Source: Lachnospiraceae bacterium
GTDB taxonomy: Bacteria; Bacillota; Clostridia; Lachnospirales; Lachnospiraceae
Direction: 5' to 3'
DNA: 64,000 nucleotides
Assembly (NCBI GenBank): GCA_017465095.1
Contig: JAFTWX010000077.1
Span: forward strand, 1 to 64,000
Below are positions 53,401-62,305 of the stretch, piece by piece; positions within the stretch are counted from its first letter, which is position 1, and every line of letters begins with the position of its first letter. A model generated the notes under the pieces. That model was not told where the DNA came from and did not search any database. It worked only from the letters and a program-made list of their open reading frames with translations. The translations under genes and the position numbers were made by a program.

Positions 53401-55003
53401 ACCGCTCGACAATTTTTCCGTTTTGTATTTTAACCGCACCGATTTCTATGATATTGTTCTTCTCATTGGAAAATCCGGTCGTTTCAATATCAAAGACAAC
53501 ATAATCTTCATCCAGTGTCTGATTTTTCGAATTGGTCACAATATTTTTCAGATCGTCCACCAGATAAATTTCGGATCCTATGATTACCTTGAAGAAATCC
53601 TGACGGTCCAGCGTCTTTCCTTCTTTTTCCGCCCCGGCTTTCGCTTCCTTGTACAAATCCTGCCAGGTGTGAAACATATCAGCCAAGGCCGCCACCACTC
53701 CGTGATCGGTGATGGCAATCGCCGGGTGTCCCCACTTATATGCACGCTTGATGATATCTACCACGTCCGCCACACCGTCCATGTCACTCATTTTGCTGTG
53801 ACAGTGCAGTTCCACTCGTTTCTCCATGGCATGGTCATTTCTCGCCACACGGAAATCTTTTGACTTTTGGATACTTTTAATCATAATGACAATATCCCGG
53901 TCAAAAGCATCCTGTGTCGGAATACCCTTCACCATTACAAAGGCGCCCTTACCCGCACCGGCCTTGATATTTGCAAGTTCCTCATTCGGGCAGAACATCT
54001 TACATTTGATGGTGTCGGTAAAGTCCGTAATATTAAAGGAATAAATCGTCTTTTCATTGCGGATTTCCCGCTCATCCGTACCGAGAATCTGTCCCCGGAT
54101 GACAATCTCGCCAATCTCACCGACAATGGCATCAATCGGCGTAATCTCACCTTCAATATCAAAACCGTAAAGCACATCCGGGTTGTCCGATTTGCGCTGC
54201 GGTCTGCGATACGGTTTGTTTTCCCCGCGTCCCTGTTTTTCTCTGTCGAAAGATTTTTTCTCTTTCGTTGCCGGCTGTTCCGGTTTCTTATCCGGCACCT
54301 TGTTCTCCGACGCCTGCTCGTCTCCGCCGAACGGATCCTGTCCTGCCGCCGTCATGTCCACATATTCATCGTCACTGCCCTTCGGCTTTTCATCCCCCGC
54401 CACTCTGGCAGCGATTTCCGCCACCTGTCTTGCAATGCGGACATCATCCTCCTTGCGGTAACGGCTCTCCTTTGGCTGTACATACGCAATATCAAAAATC
54501 GCACGAATTCCGCATCTCTCACAGACAATCTTCGACAAAATCTCAAGAATCTCCCGTTCCTTCTGGTGATGCAGCGGAATATTTTCCACCGAAAGCAGAA
54601 CCTGTCCCTCCTCCGGATAGGAAAACTCTCCCTTTTTCAACATGCTGTACAGTAGCGGACTGTAATTTTTAAGCTCCAGCAAAATGCTGTCCATGTACAC
54701 ATCAAACAACTTTTGCACATCATACTGCTCCGACAGGCGGAATGTCTCATATATCTTAACTTCCACAGCCGGACGCAGCATACCTGCCTCATCATCAGCA
54801 GCCGAAAAAAGCTGCCTGAGCAGCTCTTTTTCGATTTCATAAATATACTGTTTTTCAATGAGTCTGTCGCACGTTATGTAAACCTTATACAAATCCCGCA
54901 TACGGGTGGTTGCAATGCGCTCCACCGTAGCCATCTCCATATAAGCTTTACAAACGCCGCTGAGTTTCAGCGTCGGAAAAACTTCAAAAAAACTTCGATT
55001 CAT
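50426..55003 (-). CDS. polC: DNA polymerase III alpha subunit, PolC type
   Basis: This 1525-residue enzyme is the main replicase of low-GC Firmicutes. It has an N-terminal domain, an OB fold, a split PHP domain (ELHCHSKMSDMDGVAD), an inserted DEDD exonuclease (DYVVFDIETTGFSNEKN, VLVAHNADFDMGFI and HHRAVDDAGATAEIF), a zinc-finger stretch (CKECHFYDF and CPQCGKPLV) and the catalytic aspartates in DKEPDIDLNFSGEYQ. A charged disordered segment (about residues 185-270) separates the N-terminal and OB parts. It follows ispG directly and ends the long run of genes from the right. Confidence 0.97.
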   Translation of the reverse strand: MNRSFFEVFPTLKLSGVCKAYMEMATVERIATTRMRDLYKVYITCDRLIEKQYIYEIEKELLRQLFSAADDEAGMLRPAVEVKIYETFRLSEQYDVQKLFDVYMDSILLELKNYSPLLYSMLKKGEFSYPEEGQVLLSVENIPLHHQKEREILEILSKIVCERCGIRAIFDIAYVQPKESRYRKEDDVRIARQVAEIAARVAGDEKPKGSDDEYVDMTAAGQDPFGGDEQASENKVPDKKPEQPATKEKKSFDREKQGRGENKPYRRPQRKSDNPDVLYGFDIEGEITPIDAIVGEIGEIVIRGQILGTDEREIRNEKTIYSFNITDFTDTIKCKMFCPNEELANIKAGAGKGAFVMVKGIPTQDAFDRDIVIMIKSIQKSKDFRVARNDHAMEKRVELHCHSKMSDMDGVADVVDIIKRAYKWGHPAIAITDHGVVAALADMFHTWQDLYKEAKAGAEKEGKTLDRQDFFKVIIGSEIYLVDDLKNIVTNSKNQTLDEDYVVFDIETTGFSNEKNNIIEIGAVKIQNGKIVERFSSYVNPREPIPFRIEQLTGINDAMVADAPGIESVLPEFLAFCKGSVLVAHNADFDMGFIRVAAMRQGMDFDYTYLDTVALARVLLPNLAKYKLDHVAKALGVSLENHHRAVDDAGATAEIFEKFIEMLRQQGIAGLDEVNALGEDSPEAIRKLPSYHAIVLAKNDVGRVNLYKLISESHLNYFNRRPKVPKSLIMKYREGLILGSACEAGELYRAILDGKSESEIAKIVRFYDYLEIQPLGNNEFMIDSEKVESVNSMDDIKAINKQICELGDQFGKPVCATCDVHFLDPEDEVYRRIIMAGKGFKDADSQAPLYLRTTDEMLAEFEYLGSDKAREVVITNTNRIADMIDVVDPVRPDKCPPVIENSDQTLTDICYRKAHEIYGETLPDIVQERLERELNSIISNGFAVMYIIAQKLVWKSVEDGYLVGSRGSVGSSFVAYAAGITEVNSLSPHYYCKECHFYDFDSPEVKAYSGMAGCDMPDRICPQCGKPLVKDGFDIPFETFLGFKGDKEPDIDLNFSGEYQSKAHKYTEVIFGAGQAYRAGTIGTLAEKTAYGYVKNYYEERGISKRSCEIERIAKGCENVRRTTGQHPGGIIVLPLGEEIDSFTPVQHPANDMTTDIVTTHFDYHKIDHNLLKLDILGHDDPTMIRMLQDLTGLDPTQIPLDDKQVMSLFQSTEALHVTPEDLGGCKLGALGIPEFGTDFAMQMLIDAGPTSFSDLIRISGLSHGTDVWLGNAKTLIEEGKATISTAVCTRDDIMVYLISKGVESSLAFTIMESVRKGKGVKDEWEKVMLEADVPDWYIWSCRKIKYMFPKAHAAAYVMMAWRIAYCKVYYPLAYYTAFFSIRATAFSYELMCQGKEHLERNIEDYKKRKDSLSNKEKDTLRDMRIVQEMYARGFDFMKLDLYRAHSRNFQIIDGKIMPSFSSIEGMGDKAAEAIMEAAKDGPFLSKDDLKSRSKVPQSVLDKMGEMGLLGDIPESNQYSLFDLM

Positions 55004-56062
55004 TTATTCATTACCCCAATTTAAAAGTTCATCTCTCAGTGTGGAAAGAAGCTGATCTTCCGGTACCTTCCGGACAATTTCTCCCTTTTTAATCAGAAGT
55101 CCTTCACCGATACCTCCTGCAATACCGATGTCCGCTTCCTTTGCCTCTCCCGGTCCGTTTACCACGCAGCCCATCACGGCCACTTTCAAATCCAGCGGAA
55201 TATCCGCCACCATTTTTTCCACTTCGTTGGCAAGACCGATCAAATCAATTCTTGTTCTTCCGCAGGTCGGACAGGAAACCACTTCGATACCGCCTTTGCG
55301 AAGACCCAGCGTACGCAAAATCAGCTTGGCCGACTTAATTTCCTCCACCGGATCACCGGTGAGAGACACACGGATGGTATCACCGATTCCCTGATGAAGA
55401 ATAATGCCAAGACCTACCGACGATTTGATATTACCGCTTGTCAGTGTTCCGGATTCCGTAATGCCTACATGAAGCGGATAATTTGTCTTTTCTACCAGCT
55501 TTTCGTGTGCTGCCACGCACATGAGAACATCCGACGACTTGATGCTGATTACCAAATTGTCATACCCGAGATCTTCTATGATGTGCACCTTATCAAGCGC
55601 ACTTTCCACAATTCCTTCGGCCGTCACCCCGTGATATTTTTCCACCAGCTCTTTTTCCAGCGAACCACTGTTGACGCCGACACGAATCGGAATATTGCGT
55701 TCTTTTGCCACATCTACAACCGCTTTCACACGGTCGATGCTTCCGATATTTCCCGGGTTGATGCGGATCTTGTCCGCACCGTTCTCCATGGCTGCGATGG
55801 CCATCTTATAGTCAAAATGAATATCTGCCACAAGAGGAATATGAATCTGCTTTTTAATCTCGGAAAGCGCCTGTGCTGCCTCCTGCGTCGGAACCGTACA
55901 ACGGATAATTTCACAGCCTGCTTTTTCCAAACGCAGAATCTGTGCAACCGTAGCTTCGACATCCTCTGTATGTGTATTGGTCATAGACTGGATCAGCACC
56001 GGATTTCCTCCGCCGATCTTTCTGTCTCCGATCTGAATTACCTTTGTATGATTGCGATACAT
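55004..56062 (-). CDS. ispG: (E)-4-hydroxy-3-methylbut-2-enyl-diphosphate synthase
   Basis: This 352-residue iron-sulphur enzyme performs the sixth step of the MEP pathway. It begins MYRNHTKVIQIGDRKIGG and shows NPVLIQSMTNTHTEDVEAT and ADKIRINPGNIGS. The 4Fe-4S cysteines are in VVSCPTCGRTRID and AVMGCVVNGPGEAKEAD. The ATG at 56062 lies behind GAGGAGGAT and 16 bp after rseP; the longer upstream frame is not used. It leads directly into polC. Confidence 0.96.
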   Translation of the reverse strand: MYRNHTKVIQIGDRKIGGGNPVLIQSMTNTHTEDVEATVAQILRLEKAGCEIIRCTVPTQEAAQALSEIKKQIHIPLVADIHFDYKMAIAAMENGADKIRINPGNIGSIDRVKAVVDVAKERNIPIRVGVNSGSLEKELVEKYHGVTAEGIVESALDKVHIIEDLGYDNLVISIKSSDVLMCVAAHEKLVEKTNYPLHVGITESGTLTSGNIKSSVGLGIILHQGIGDTIRVSLTGDPVEEIKSAKLILRTLGLRKGGIEVVSCPTCGRTRIDLIGLANEVEKMVADIPLDLKVAVMGCVVNGPGEAKEADIGIAGGIGEGLLIKKGEIVRKVPEDQLLSTLRDELLNWGNE

Positions 56063-56078
56063 ATACGCATCCTCCTCA

Positions 56079-57182
56079 TCAGAACAATTTTGCAATGTCA
56101 TTGTAAAGTACAAAAGCCATGAGCACCATGAGACAAACCATACCGATCATATGGACAAATCCTTCCTTCTCCGGTGGAATCGGTTTGCCGCGCACAGCTT
56201 CTACCAGCAAGAACACCAGTCTTCCGCCGTCCAGTGCCGGAAACGGAAGTAAGTTGAGTACTCCCAGGTTGGCCGAAAGCAAAATCGCAAAATTAAGCAT
56301 ATTGAGCCAAATATAGAAAACACCGTCCGGTTTGGACTGTGTATAAATATCATTGACCGTCTGCGCCATTCCCACCGGTCCTGACACATCATCCTTGCTC
56401 ACCTGCCCCTGAATCAAAAGTTCCAAACTCTTAAACGTCGTCTCAATCCAATAACCGACTTCGTAAGCACTATATTGAAGTGTACCGACAAAGCCCGGCT
56501 TCTCATACTGTCCGGCGCCGTAAAGTCCCATGTAATAGCGTCCGGCTTTCTCATCATAACGAGGTGTGATGACGGTCTGATATACTTCCCCGTCCCTTTC
56601 GTATGACACTTTAATATCTTCTCCGCGATTTAACATGGAACGGAGACTGATTTCCCTGTAAAGATGAATCTTTTTCCCGTCCATGCTGACAATTTTATCG
56701 CCGTCACGAAGCCCTGCTGCATAAGCTGCACCGTCCTCCTGCACCATCTGCACAACAGGCATATCCGCGCCGTAGCTTCCCACAATAATCATGGAAAAGA
56801 AAAATGCAAGAATAAAATTGAAAATCGGCCCTGCCACCACAGTCGCAATTCTTGCAAACACCGGAGCATCCGGAAAAGCACCGGATTTTTTTCCAAGTTC
56901 CGTATTGGCGACGGACTCATCTGCACCATCCTCTGTTTTCGCCGCTTCTTCCTCTTCCGGAAGATTCAATCCGTCCTCGCCCTCAAACATACATGCTCCT
57001 CCGAGCGGCAAAAGACGAATCGCATATTTGGTCCCTCCTTTTGTAAAAGAAAAAATACAAGGTCCCATTCCCACGGAAAATTCCACCACATTGATTCCGT
57101 TCATCTTTGCAATGATAAAATGACCGAATTCATGTGCAATGACGACCACACAAAAGATTAATATAAATAAAAGAATGCCCAA
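56079..57182 (-). CDS. rseP: Site-2 protease family zinc metalloprotease (RseP/YluC type)
   Basis: This 367-residue membrane protease cleaves anti-sigma factors or signal-peptide remnants within the membrane. The zinc motif is VVVIAHEFGHFIIAK near residue 15-25, with the second metal-binding segment NLLPFPALDGGRLVFL near the C-terminus. A PDZ domain lies in the middle (AAYAAGLRDGDKIVSMDGK). A charged insertion (EEEEAAKTEDGADESVA) lies between the first and second membrane segments. It sits between dxr and ispG, the normal Firmicute order. Confidence 0.95.
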   Translation of the reverse strand: MGILLFILIFCVVVIAHEFGHFIIAKMNGINVVEFSVGMGPCIFSFTKGGTKYAIRLLPLGGACMFEGEDGLNLPEEEEAAKTEDGADESVANTELGKKSGAFPDAPVFARIATVVAGPIFNFILAFFFSMIIVGSYGADMPVVQMVQEDGAAYAAGLRDGDKIVSMDGKKIHLYREISLRSMLNRGEDIKVSYERDGEVYQTVITPRYDEKAGRYYMGLYGAGQYEKPGFVGTLQYSAYEVGYWIETTFKSLELLIQGQVSKDDVSGPVGMAQTVNDIYTQSKPDGVFYIWLNMLNFAILLSANLGVLNLLPFPALDGGRLVFLLVEAVRGKPIPPEKEGFVHMIGMVCLMVLMAFVLYNDIAKLF

Positions 57183-57185
57183 TTT

Positions 57186-58331
57186 TTAACACCTGCTCTC
57201 AATAAATTCGTAACAGGAAGCTTCTGTTTCCAAAATCTGCTCCACTGTCGGATGTGAGATGACGTTATGCTGTCTCATAGATTCTTCAATCAGTCTCGGA
57301 ATATCCAAGAAACCGATTTTCCGATCCAAAAACAGACTAACTGCTTTCTCATTGGCCGCATTGAATACCGTCGGCATACTGCCTCCGATACGAAATGCCT
57401 CATAGGCAAGTTTCAGCCCTACGAACACTTCCGGATCCGGTTCTTCAAACGTAATCTCACGAAGTGCAAAAAAATCAACTTTATTGTCATTCATCGGCAA
57501 TCTGTCCGGATAGAAAAGTGCATACTGAATCGGCAGCTTCATATCCGGGACACCAAGCTGCGCCATCACTGCGCCATCCACATACTCTACCATAGAATGT
57601 ATGATACTCTGTGGTTGTACTACTACTTTTATTTTATCCGCTGTCACGCCAAATAACCAACCGGCCTCCATCACTTCAAGACCTTTGTTGACCATCGTTG
57701 CCGAATCAATCGTAATCTTTCTTCCCATGGCCCAGTTCGGATGCTTTAATGCATCTTCCACCTGCACCTTTTCCATCTGCTCTCTCGTCCATCCACGGAA
57801 CGGTCCGCCGGATGCCGTAAGTAATATCTTACTAATTTTATCCTTAGGCTCTCCGTTTAACGACTGGAAAATCGCACTGTGCTCGCTGTCAACCGGGAGA
57901 ATTTGAACCCCGTATTCTTTTGCAAGCGGCATAATAATATGTCCCGCCGTCACAAGAGTTTCCTTGTTTGCAAGCGCAATATCCTTTCCTGCCTTTATCG
58001 CCGCAATCGTCGGACGGATACCAATCATCCCCACAATGGCCGTCACAACCACTTCTGCTTCCGGAAGCGAAGAAATCTCAATCAGTCCATCCATACCTGA
58101 GAGAACTTTAACATCCGTATCGGCAACGCGTGTGCGCAGCTCTCTTGCAGCTTCCTCCGTCCACATAACTGCGTAGGACGGTCTATATTGTCTGATCTGC
58201 TGTTCCATCTTTTCCACATTACTTCCTGCTGCAAGTGCAACTACGGAAAGCTTTTCCGGATAACTGCTCACTACCTCCAGTGTCTGTGTTCCGATGGAAC
58301 CGGTGGATCCTAACAAAACAATTTTTTTCAT
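57186..58331 (-). CDS. dxr: 1-deoxy-D-xylulose-5-phosphate reductoisomerase
   Basis: This 381-residue NADPH enzyme turns DXP into MEP, the second step of the pathway. The nucleotide motif is LGSTGSIGTQTLEVV. Metal and substrate residues lie in ILPVDSEHSAIFQSL, LTASGGPFRG and HPNWAMGRKITIDSATMVNKG given here only in its core. It lies between cdsA and rseP. The fourth and fifth enzymes of the pathway are not in this window. Confidence 0.96.
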   Translation of the reverse strand: MKKIVLLGSTGSIGTQTLEVVSSYPEKLSVVALAAGSNVEKMEQQIRQYRPSYAVMWTEEAARELRTRVADTDVKVLSGMDGLIEISSLPEAEVVVTAIVGMIGIRPTIAAIKAGKDIALANKETLVTAGHIIMPLAKEYGVQILPVDSEHSAIFQSLNGEPKDKISKILLTASGGPFRGWTREQMEKVQVEDALKHPNWAMGRKITIDSATMVNKGLEVMEAGWLFGVTADKIKVVVQPQSIIHSMVEYVDGAVMAQLGVPDMKLPIQYALFYPDRLPMNDNKVDFFALREITFEEPDPEVFVGLKLAYEAFRIGGSMPTVFNAANEKAVSLFLDRKIGFLDIPRLIEESMRQHNVISHPTVEQILETEASCYEFIESRC

Positions 58332-58353
58332 AATACAATCCTCTTGTCTGAAT

Positions 58354-59184
58354 TTAGCTCAAATGCATAAGCAACATGGCTCCGTAGTAAATAAGCGGAG
58401 CTGTCACAATCACGCTGTCAAACCGGTCCATAATACCGCCATGCCCCGGAATGAGATTTCCGTAATCCTTGATACCGTGATCTCTCTTGATTCCGGATGC
58501 AGCCAGATCTCCGATTTGGCTGAGCACGGAACCTACGGCTGCAATGACCGGAAACGCCCAAAGTGCATTGTCCGGAATGACAATCGTCTGAATCTTCTGC
58601 AATACAAGTGCATACAAAAAACCGACAACGGCTGCGCCGATAACACCGCCCACAGAACCTTCCACGGATTTTTTCGGGCTGAGCACCGGTGCAAGCTTAT
58701 GCTTTCCGAGCAACACGCCGGAAAAATATGCGCACGTATCACATACCCATGATGCAATAAATACGAGCCATACAATATAAATACCGTTCTCCATCATTCT
58801 TGTCTGATAAATGTAAGAAAGAAGAACCGGTGCATAGAGAAAGGAAAATGCTGCTGCCATCACCTTGTCTGCTTTATATTTCGGAAAGGTCAGCACATAC
58901 ACAAGCATCATTCCCATGATCGTCAGGATAATCGGGAACAAAAAGAAGACTTTGTCCGTCGCCTGACTGATCACTATGTAATATGCGGCGATGCCCGCAT
59001 AGCCCATGGCCTCGACACCGCACACTTTATTTTCTTCCGGTCTCACGTGGGTCGCTTTAATCAATTCCCGAAATCCCACAAGTGAAATCAAAAATGTAAC
59101 CCCGAACAATACCCATCCTCCGCTGAACATGGTTATCGCCAATATAATTACGAGAAATATTCCGCTAATCACCCGTGTAAGCAT
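58354..59184 (-). CDS. cdsA: Phosphatidate cytidylyltransferase
   Basis: This 276-residue membrane enzyme makes CDP-diacylglycerol for phospholipid synthesis. It has about eight hydrophobic segments, and the C-terminal signature is seen in SQIGDLAASGIKRDHGIKD and YGNLIPGHGGIMDRFDS. It lies between uppS and dxr. Confidence 0.95.
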   Translation of the reverse strand: MLTRVISGIFLVIILAITMFSGGWVLFGVTFLISLVGFRELIKATHVRPEENKVCGVEAMGYAGIAAYYIVISQATDKVFFLFPIILTIMGMMLVYVLTFPKYKADKVMAAAFSFLYAPVLLSYIYQTRMMENGIYIVWLVFIASWVCDTCAYFSGVLLGKHKLAPVLSPKKSVEGSVGGVIGAAVVGFLYALVLQKIQTIVIPDNALWAFPVIAAVGSVLSQIGDLAASGIKRDHGIKDYGNLIPGHGGIMDRFDSVIVTAPLIYYGAMLLMHLS

Positions 59185-59188
59185 AGGC

Positions 59189-59896
59189 TTACTCCTCCTT
59201 TACAAGTCCGAAACGGCGGTCGCGTACATTATAGGCCTCGATCGCTTTTTCCAGTTCTTTTTTATCAAATGCCGGCCACGGCACATCCGTAAAATAAAAT
59301 TCAGTATATGCAAGCTGCCAGATCAGGAAATTGGAAATTCTCTGTTCTCCGCTGGTACGAATCATCAAATCCGGCTCCGGAATACCTTTGGTATCCAGAT
59401 AGTCAGCGAAGCGTTCAATGGTCATATCCTCCGGTTTCAGGTCTCCCTGCGCCGCCTCTTCCATAATACTTCGCACTGCGCGCACCACTTCGTCCTGTCC
59501 GCCGTAGTTGAGCGCAATCTGGAAATGAAGCCCCGTATTATTTTTTGTTGCCTCCTCCAGCTTCGCAATACTCTCCTGAATGTCCGGAGCAAGCTTTGTC
59601 TTATCTCCTATGACACGGACACACATATTATTTTTTTCTGCTGTTTTCAAAGAAGTACTCAAATATTTGTGGAGCAGCTTCATCAGCGCATCCACCTCAT
59701 CCTTCGGACGATTCCAGTTTTCTGTGGAAAAAGCATACACCGTCAGGTACTGTACCCCCATCTTGTAAGCTTCCTCGCAGATGACCTCCACATTTTTACT
59801 TCCCTGCACATGCCCGTAATTGCGGGGCATACCTTTACTTTTGGCCCATCTTCCGTTTCCGTCCAGAATGATGGCAATATGATTCGGCACTACCAT
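59189..59896 (-). CDS. uppS: Isoprenyl transferase (undecaprenyl diphosphate synthase)
   Basis: This 235-residue cis-prenyltransferase makes the C55 lipid carrier of wall synthesis. The catalytic aspartate is in IAIILDGNGRWAKSKG, followed by GHVQGSKNVE and AFSTENWNRPKDEVD. The C-terminal signature is DLMIRTSGEQRISNFLIWQ. The ATG at 59896 follows TTGGAGGTTATT; an upstream in-frame ATG is not used. Placed between frr and cdsA. Confidence 0.96.
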   Translation of the reverse strand: MVVPNHIAIILDGNGRWAKSKGMPRNYGHVQGSKNVEVICEEAYKMGVQYLTVYAFSTENWNRPKDEVDALMKLLHKYLSTSLKTAEKNNMCVRVIGDKTKLAPDIQESIAKLEEATKNNTGLHFQIALNYGGQDEVVRAVRSIMEEAAQGDLKPEDMTIERFADYLDTKGIPEPDLMIRTSGEQRISNFLIWQLAYTEFYFTDVPWPAFDKKELEKAIEAYNVRDRRFGLVKEE

Positions 59897-59968
59897 AATA
59901 ACCTCCAAATACGAATATAAACGAAAGGGGAAAGGCCCCGCGACCTCTCCCATTTCCTCCACCGCATA

Positions 59969-60520
59969 TTAAACGGTCATAATCTCTTTTGATTTCTCAT
60001 CGACCATTCCATCAATCTGCTTGATGAATTTGTCTGTCATTTTCTGAAGCTGTTCTTCCAGCTGTTTGATTTCGTCTTCAGAAACATCTGTCTTTCCGAG
60101 CTTCTTGAGCGCATCGTTACCGTCTCTTCGGATATTGCGCACGGCCACTTTATTTTCTTCGCCTTTTTTCTTTACATCTTTCACAAGGTCTTTACGACGC
60201 TCTTCCGTAAGCTCCGGGAAAACAAGGCGAATCACAGAACCGTCGTTGGACGGTGTGATACCTACATCCGACATCATGATTGCTTTCTCGATCTCTTTAA
60301 TCAATGTTTTTTCCCAAGGTGCAATCTGAAGCATTCTCGGTTCCGGAACCGTGATATTTCCGACCTGCTGAAGCGGTGTCGGTGTTCCGTAATAATCTAC
60401 TTTAATTTTATCAAGTACATGCGGATTTGCTCTTCCCGCACGGATTGTTGCAAATTCAGAGATAAGATGATCTACTGTTTTCTGCATTTTTTCTTCGTAT
60501 ACTTTGATTCTCTCATCCAT
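59969..60520 (-). CDS. frr: Ribosome recycling factor
   Basis: This 183-residue protein splits post-termination ribosomes with EF-G. Family stretches are [21 protein letters not shown], given in part, and [19 protein letters not shown], plus [15 protein letters not shown]. It lies between pyrH and uppS, as usual. Confidence 0.97.
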   Translation of the reverse strand: MDERIKVYEEKMQKTVDHLISEFATIRAGRANPHVLDKIKVDYYGTPTPLQQVGNITVPEPRMLQIAPWEKTLIKEIEKAIMMSDVGITPSNDGSVIRLVFPELTEERRKDLVKDVKKKGEENKVAVRNIRRDGNDALKKLGKTDVSEDEIKQLEEQLQKMTDKFIKQIDGMVDEKSKEIMTV

Positions 60521-60533
60521 TTTTTAATCCTCC

Positions 60534-61229
60534 CTATACCGTTACCTTCGTACCGTTAAACTGCCCCTTGATTGTATTCACGATACTGTTTTCTTCATTT
60601 AATCCAAATACCCACATCGGCATTTTATTTTCTTTTGCAAGAATGGAAGCTGTCATATCCACTACCTGAAGATTTTTGGCCACCACCTCATCGATAGAGA
60701 CTTCATCATATTTCTTGGCCGCCGGATTCGTTCTAGGGTCATCATCATAGACACCGTCAATCGCCTTTGCCAAAAGAATGACATCCGCCTCCACTTCAAT
60801 GGCACGGAGCATAACACCCGTGTCGGTAGAAAAATACGGATGACCGGTACCTCCCGCAAAAAAGACTACCATACCGTCTTCAAAGCACTGATTGGCGCGG
60901 TCTTTGGAAAACAATTCCGTAAATGCTCCGCATGTAAAAGGTGTCAAAATATTAGTTTTCATCCCGACACTCCGGAAAATTTCAGACACATAGATACAGT
61001 TCATAATCGTAGCAAGCATTCCGATCTGGTCCGCTTTTGTACGATCGATATTTTCACTGGTGCGTCCTCTCCAAAAATTGCCGCCGCCGATGACAATACC
61101 GACCTGAACACCGTCATCCGCAAGCTGTTTTACCTGCAGTGCAACACCTCTGACGGTTTCCTCATCAAATCCGGTTTTCTTTTCTCCCGCAAGAGCTTCT
61201 CCGCTCAGCTTTAACATGATTCTCTTCAT
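60534..61229 (-). CDS. pyrH: Uridylate kinase
   Basis: This 231-residue kinase phosphorylates UMP to UDP. It starts MKRIMLKLSGEALAGEKK and shows VGIVIGGGNFWRGRTSEN, TDTGVMLRAIEVEADVILLA and KAIDGVYDDDPRTNPAAKKY. Metabolite control by GTP and UTP is typical of the family. It lies 13 bp before frr. Confidence 0.97.
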   Translation of the reverse strand: MKRIMLKLSGEALAGEKKTGFDEETVRGVALQVKQLADDGVQVGIVIGGGNFWRGRTSENIDRTKADQIGMLATIMNCIYVSEIFRSVGMKTNILTPFTCGAFTELFSKDRANQCFEDGMVVFFAGGTGHPYFSTDTGVMLRAIEVEADVILLAKAIDGVYDDDPRTNPAAKKYDEVSIDEVVAKNLQVVDMTASILAKENKMPMWVFGLNEENSIVNTIKGQFNGTKVTV

Positions 61230-61245
61230 GAGTCTGTCTCCCGTC

Positions 61246-62280
61246 TTATTTCTGAATTAAGTCATCGAAGAAGGATGTCGGATTCACTTCTGCGTAGCAC
61301 TGTGAACACATACCTTCAATAACAGCACCATTATTAATCTGCACAGATTTGGATTTAATATTACCCATAACGATAGCTGATGCATCTAAAATAACAGGTC
61401 CCTGTACATCGATGTCACCCTTTACAGCTCCCGCAACCACTGCGCTGGTAGCTGAGATATCACCGATAATCACGGAATTCTGTCCGATTTTGATTGTTCC
61501 GGATGCCACTACTTTACCTGTAATATGTGCGGAATCCGCAAAAACTTCTGCTGCTTTGGAATCGCCCTCGATGGTTCCGGATACATTTAATTTTCCGAGA
61601 ACTTCCACATTTCCTTTTACCTTACCGAGAATTTCAATGCTTCCCTTTGAAATCATATCACCGGTAATCATCATACCTTCGGTAATGACCGCTGTTTCAT
61701 CCACTACTTCTTCTTCTGCCAAATTCATTTTCTGTTCTGCCATTGCTTTTTCTACCTCTTTTTCTAATTCTGTTTCTTCTTTTTCTTCTTCCTGCTCCAT
61801 TTTGAGCAATTCCTCCGGAGACTGGATCTCTCTCTCTTCAAAATCTTCTTCTCCGAATTCTTCTTTCGCAACAATATTTGCAATACTTGCAATCTCAGCT
61901 GCAGCCGCATCAATCACCGGTGTTGCTGCCGGCTGATCTTCTTCAACTGCCGGCTCGTCTTCCGATTCTTCTTCCGGCTCTGCAAGTTCTTCCTCTCCTG
62001 TGGCTTCTGCAACTTCCTCCAGCATTTCTTCCACAATTTCTTCCGGTTCATCTGCATCTTCCGCAGTTTCTTCCGCAGTTTCTTCCGCTTCATCAGCAAC
62101 AGATTCCTCTTCTGCTTCTGTCGCAAACTCTTCTGCAAGCGCTTTTTCCACTTCTTTCATGGCTTCTTCCACAGCTGTATCCTCTTCCAAATCCAACTGT
62201 TCCTCCGTCTGTTTTTCTTCCGGAAGCAACTCATCCACCGCAAGTGACAGATCTTCTTTTAAATCCTGAAAAAATCCCAC
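61246..62280 (-). CDS. Bactofilin-domain protein with a long acidic N-terminal region
   Basis: The C-terminal third (about residues 205-335) is a bactofilin domain: repeated short strands such as ISKGSIEILGKVKGNVEVLG and NVEVLGKLNVSGTIEGDS, with TIKIGQNSVIIGDISATSAV. Bactofilins polymerise into filaments on membranes. The first 200 residues are mainly Glu, Ala and Asp with almost no order, unlike typical bactofilins of 100-200 residues. The preferred start is the GTG at 62280, with GGAGGAAAATACA before it; an upstream ATG at 62313 is in frame but lacks a clear ribosome site. It follows a deacetylase gene. Confidence 0.85.
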   Translation of the reverse strand: MGFFQDLKEDLSLAVDELLPEEKQTEEQLDLEEDTAVEEAMKEVEKALAEEFATEAEEESVADEAEETAEETAEDADEPEEIVEEMLEEVAEATGEEELAEPEEESEDEPAVEEDQPAATPVIDAAAAEIASIANIVAKEEFGEEDFEEREIQSPEELLKMEQEEEKEETELEKEVEKAMAEQKMNLAEEEVVDETAVITEGMMITGDMISKGSIEILGKVKGNVEVLGKLNVSGTIEGDSKAAEVFADSAHITGKVVASGTIKIGQNSVIIGDISATSAVVAGAVKGDIDVQGPVILDASAIVMGNIKSKSVQINNGAVIEGMCSQCYAEVNPTSFFDDLIQK

Positions 62281-62305
62281 TGTATTTTCCTCCGTTTCTT
62301 CATTT

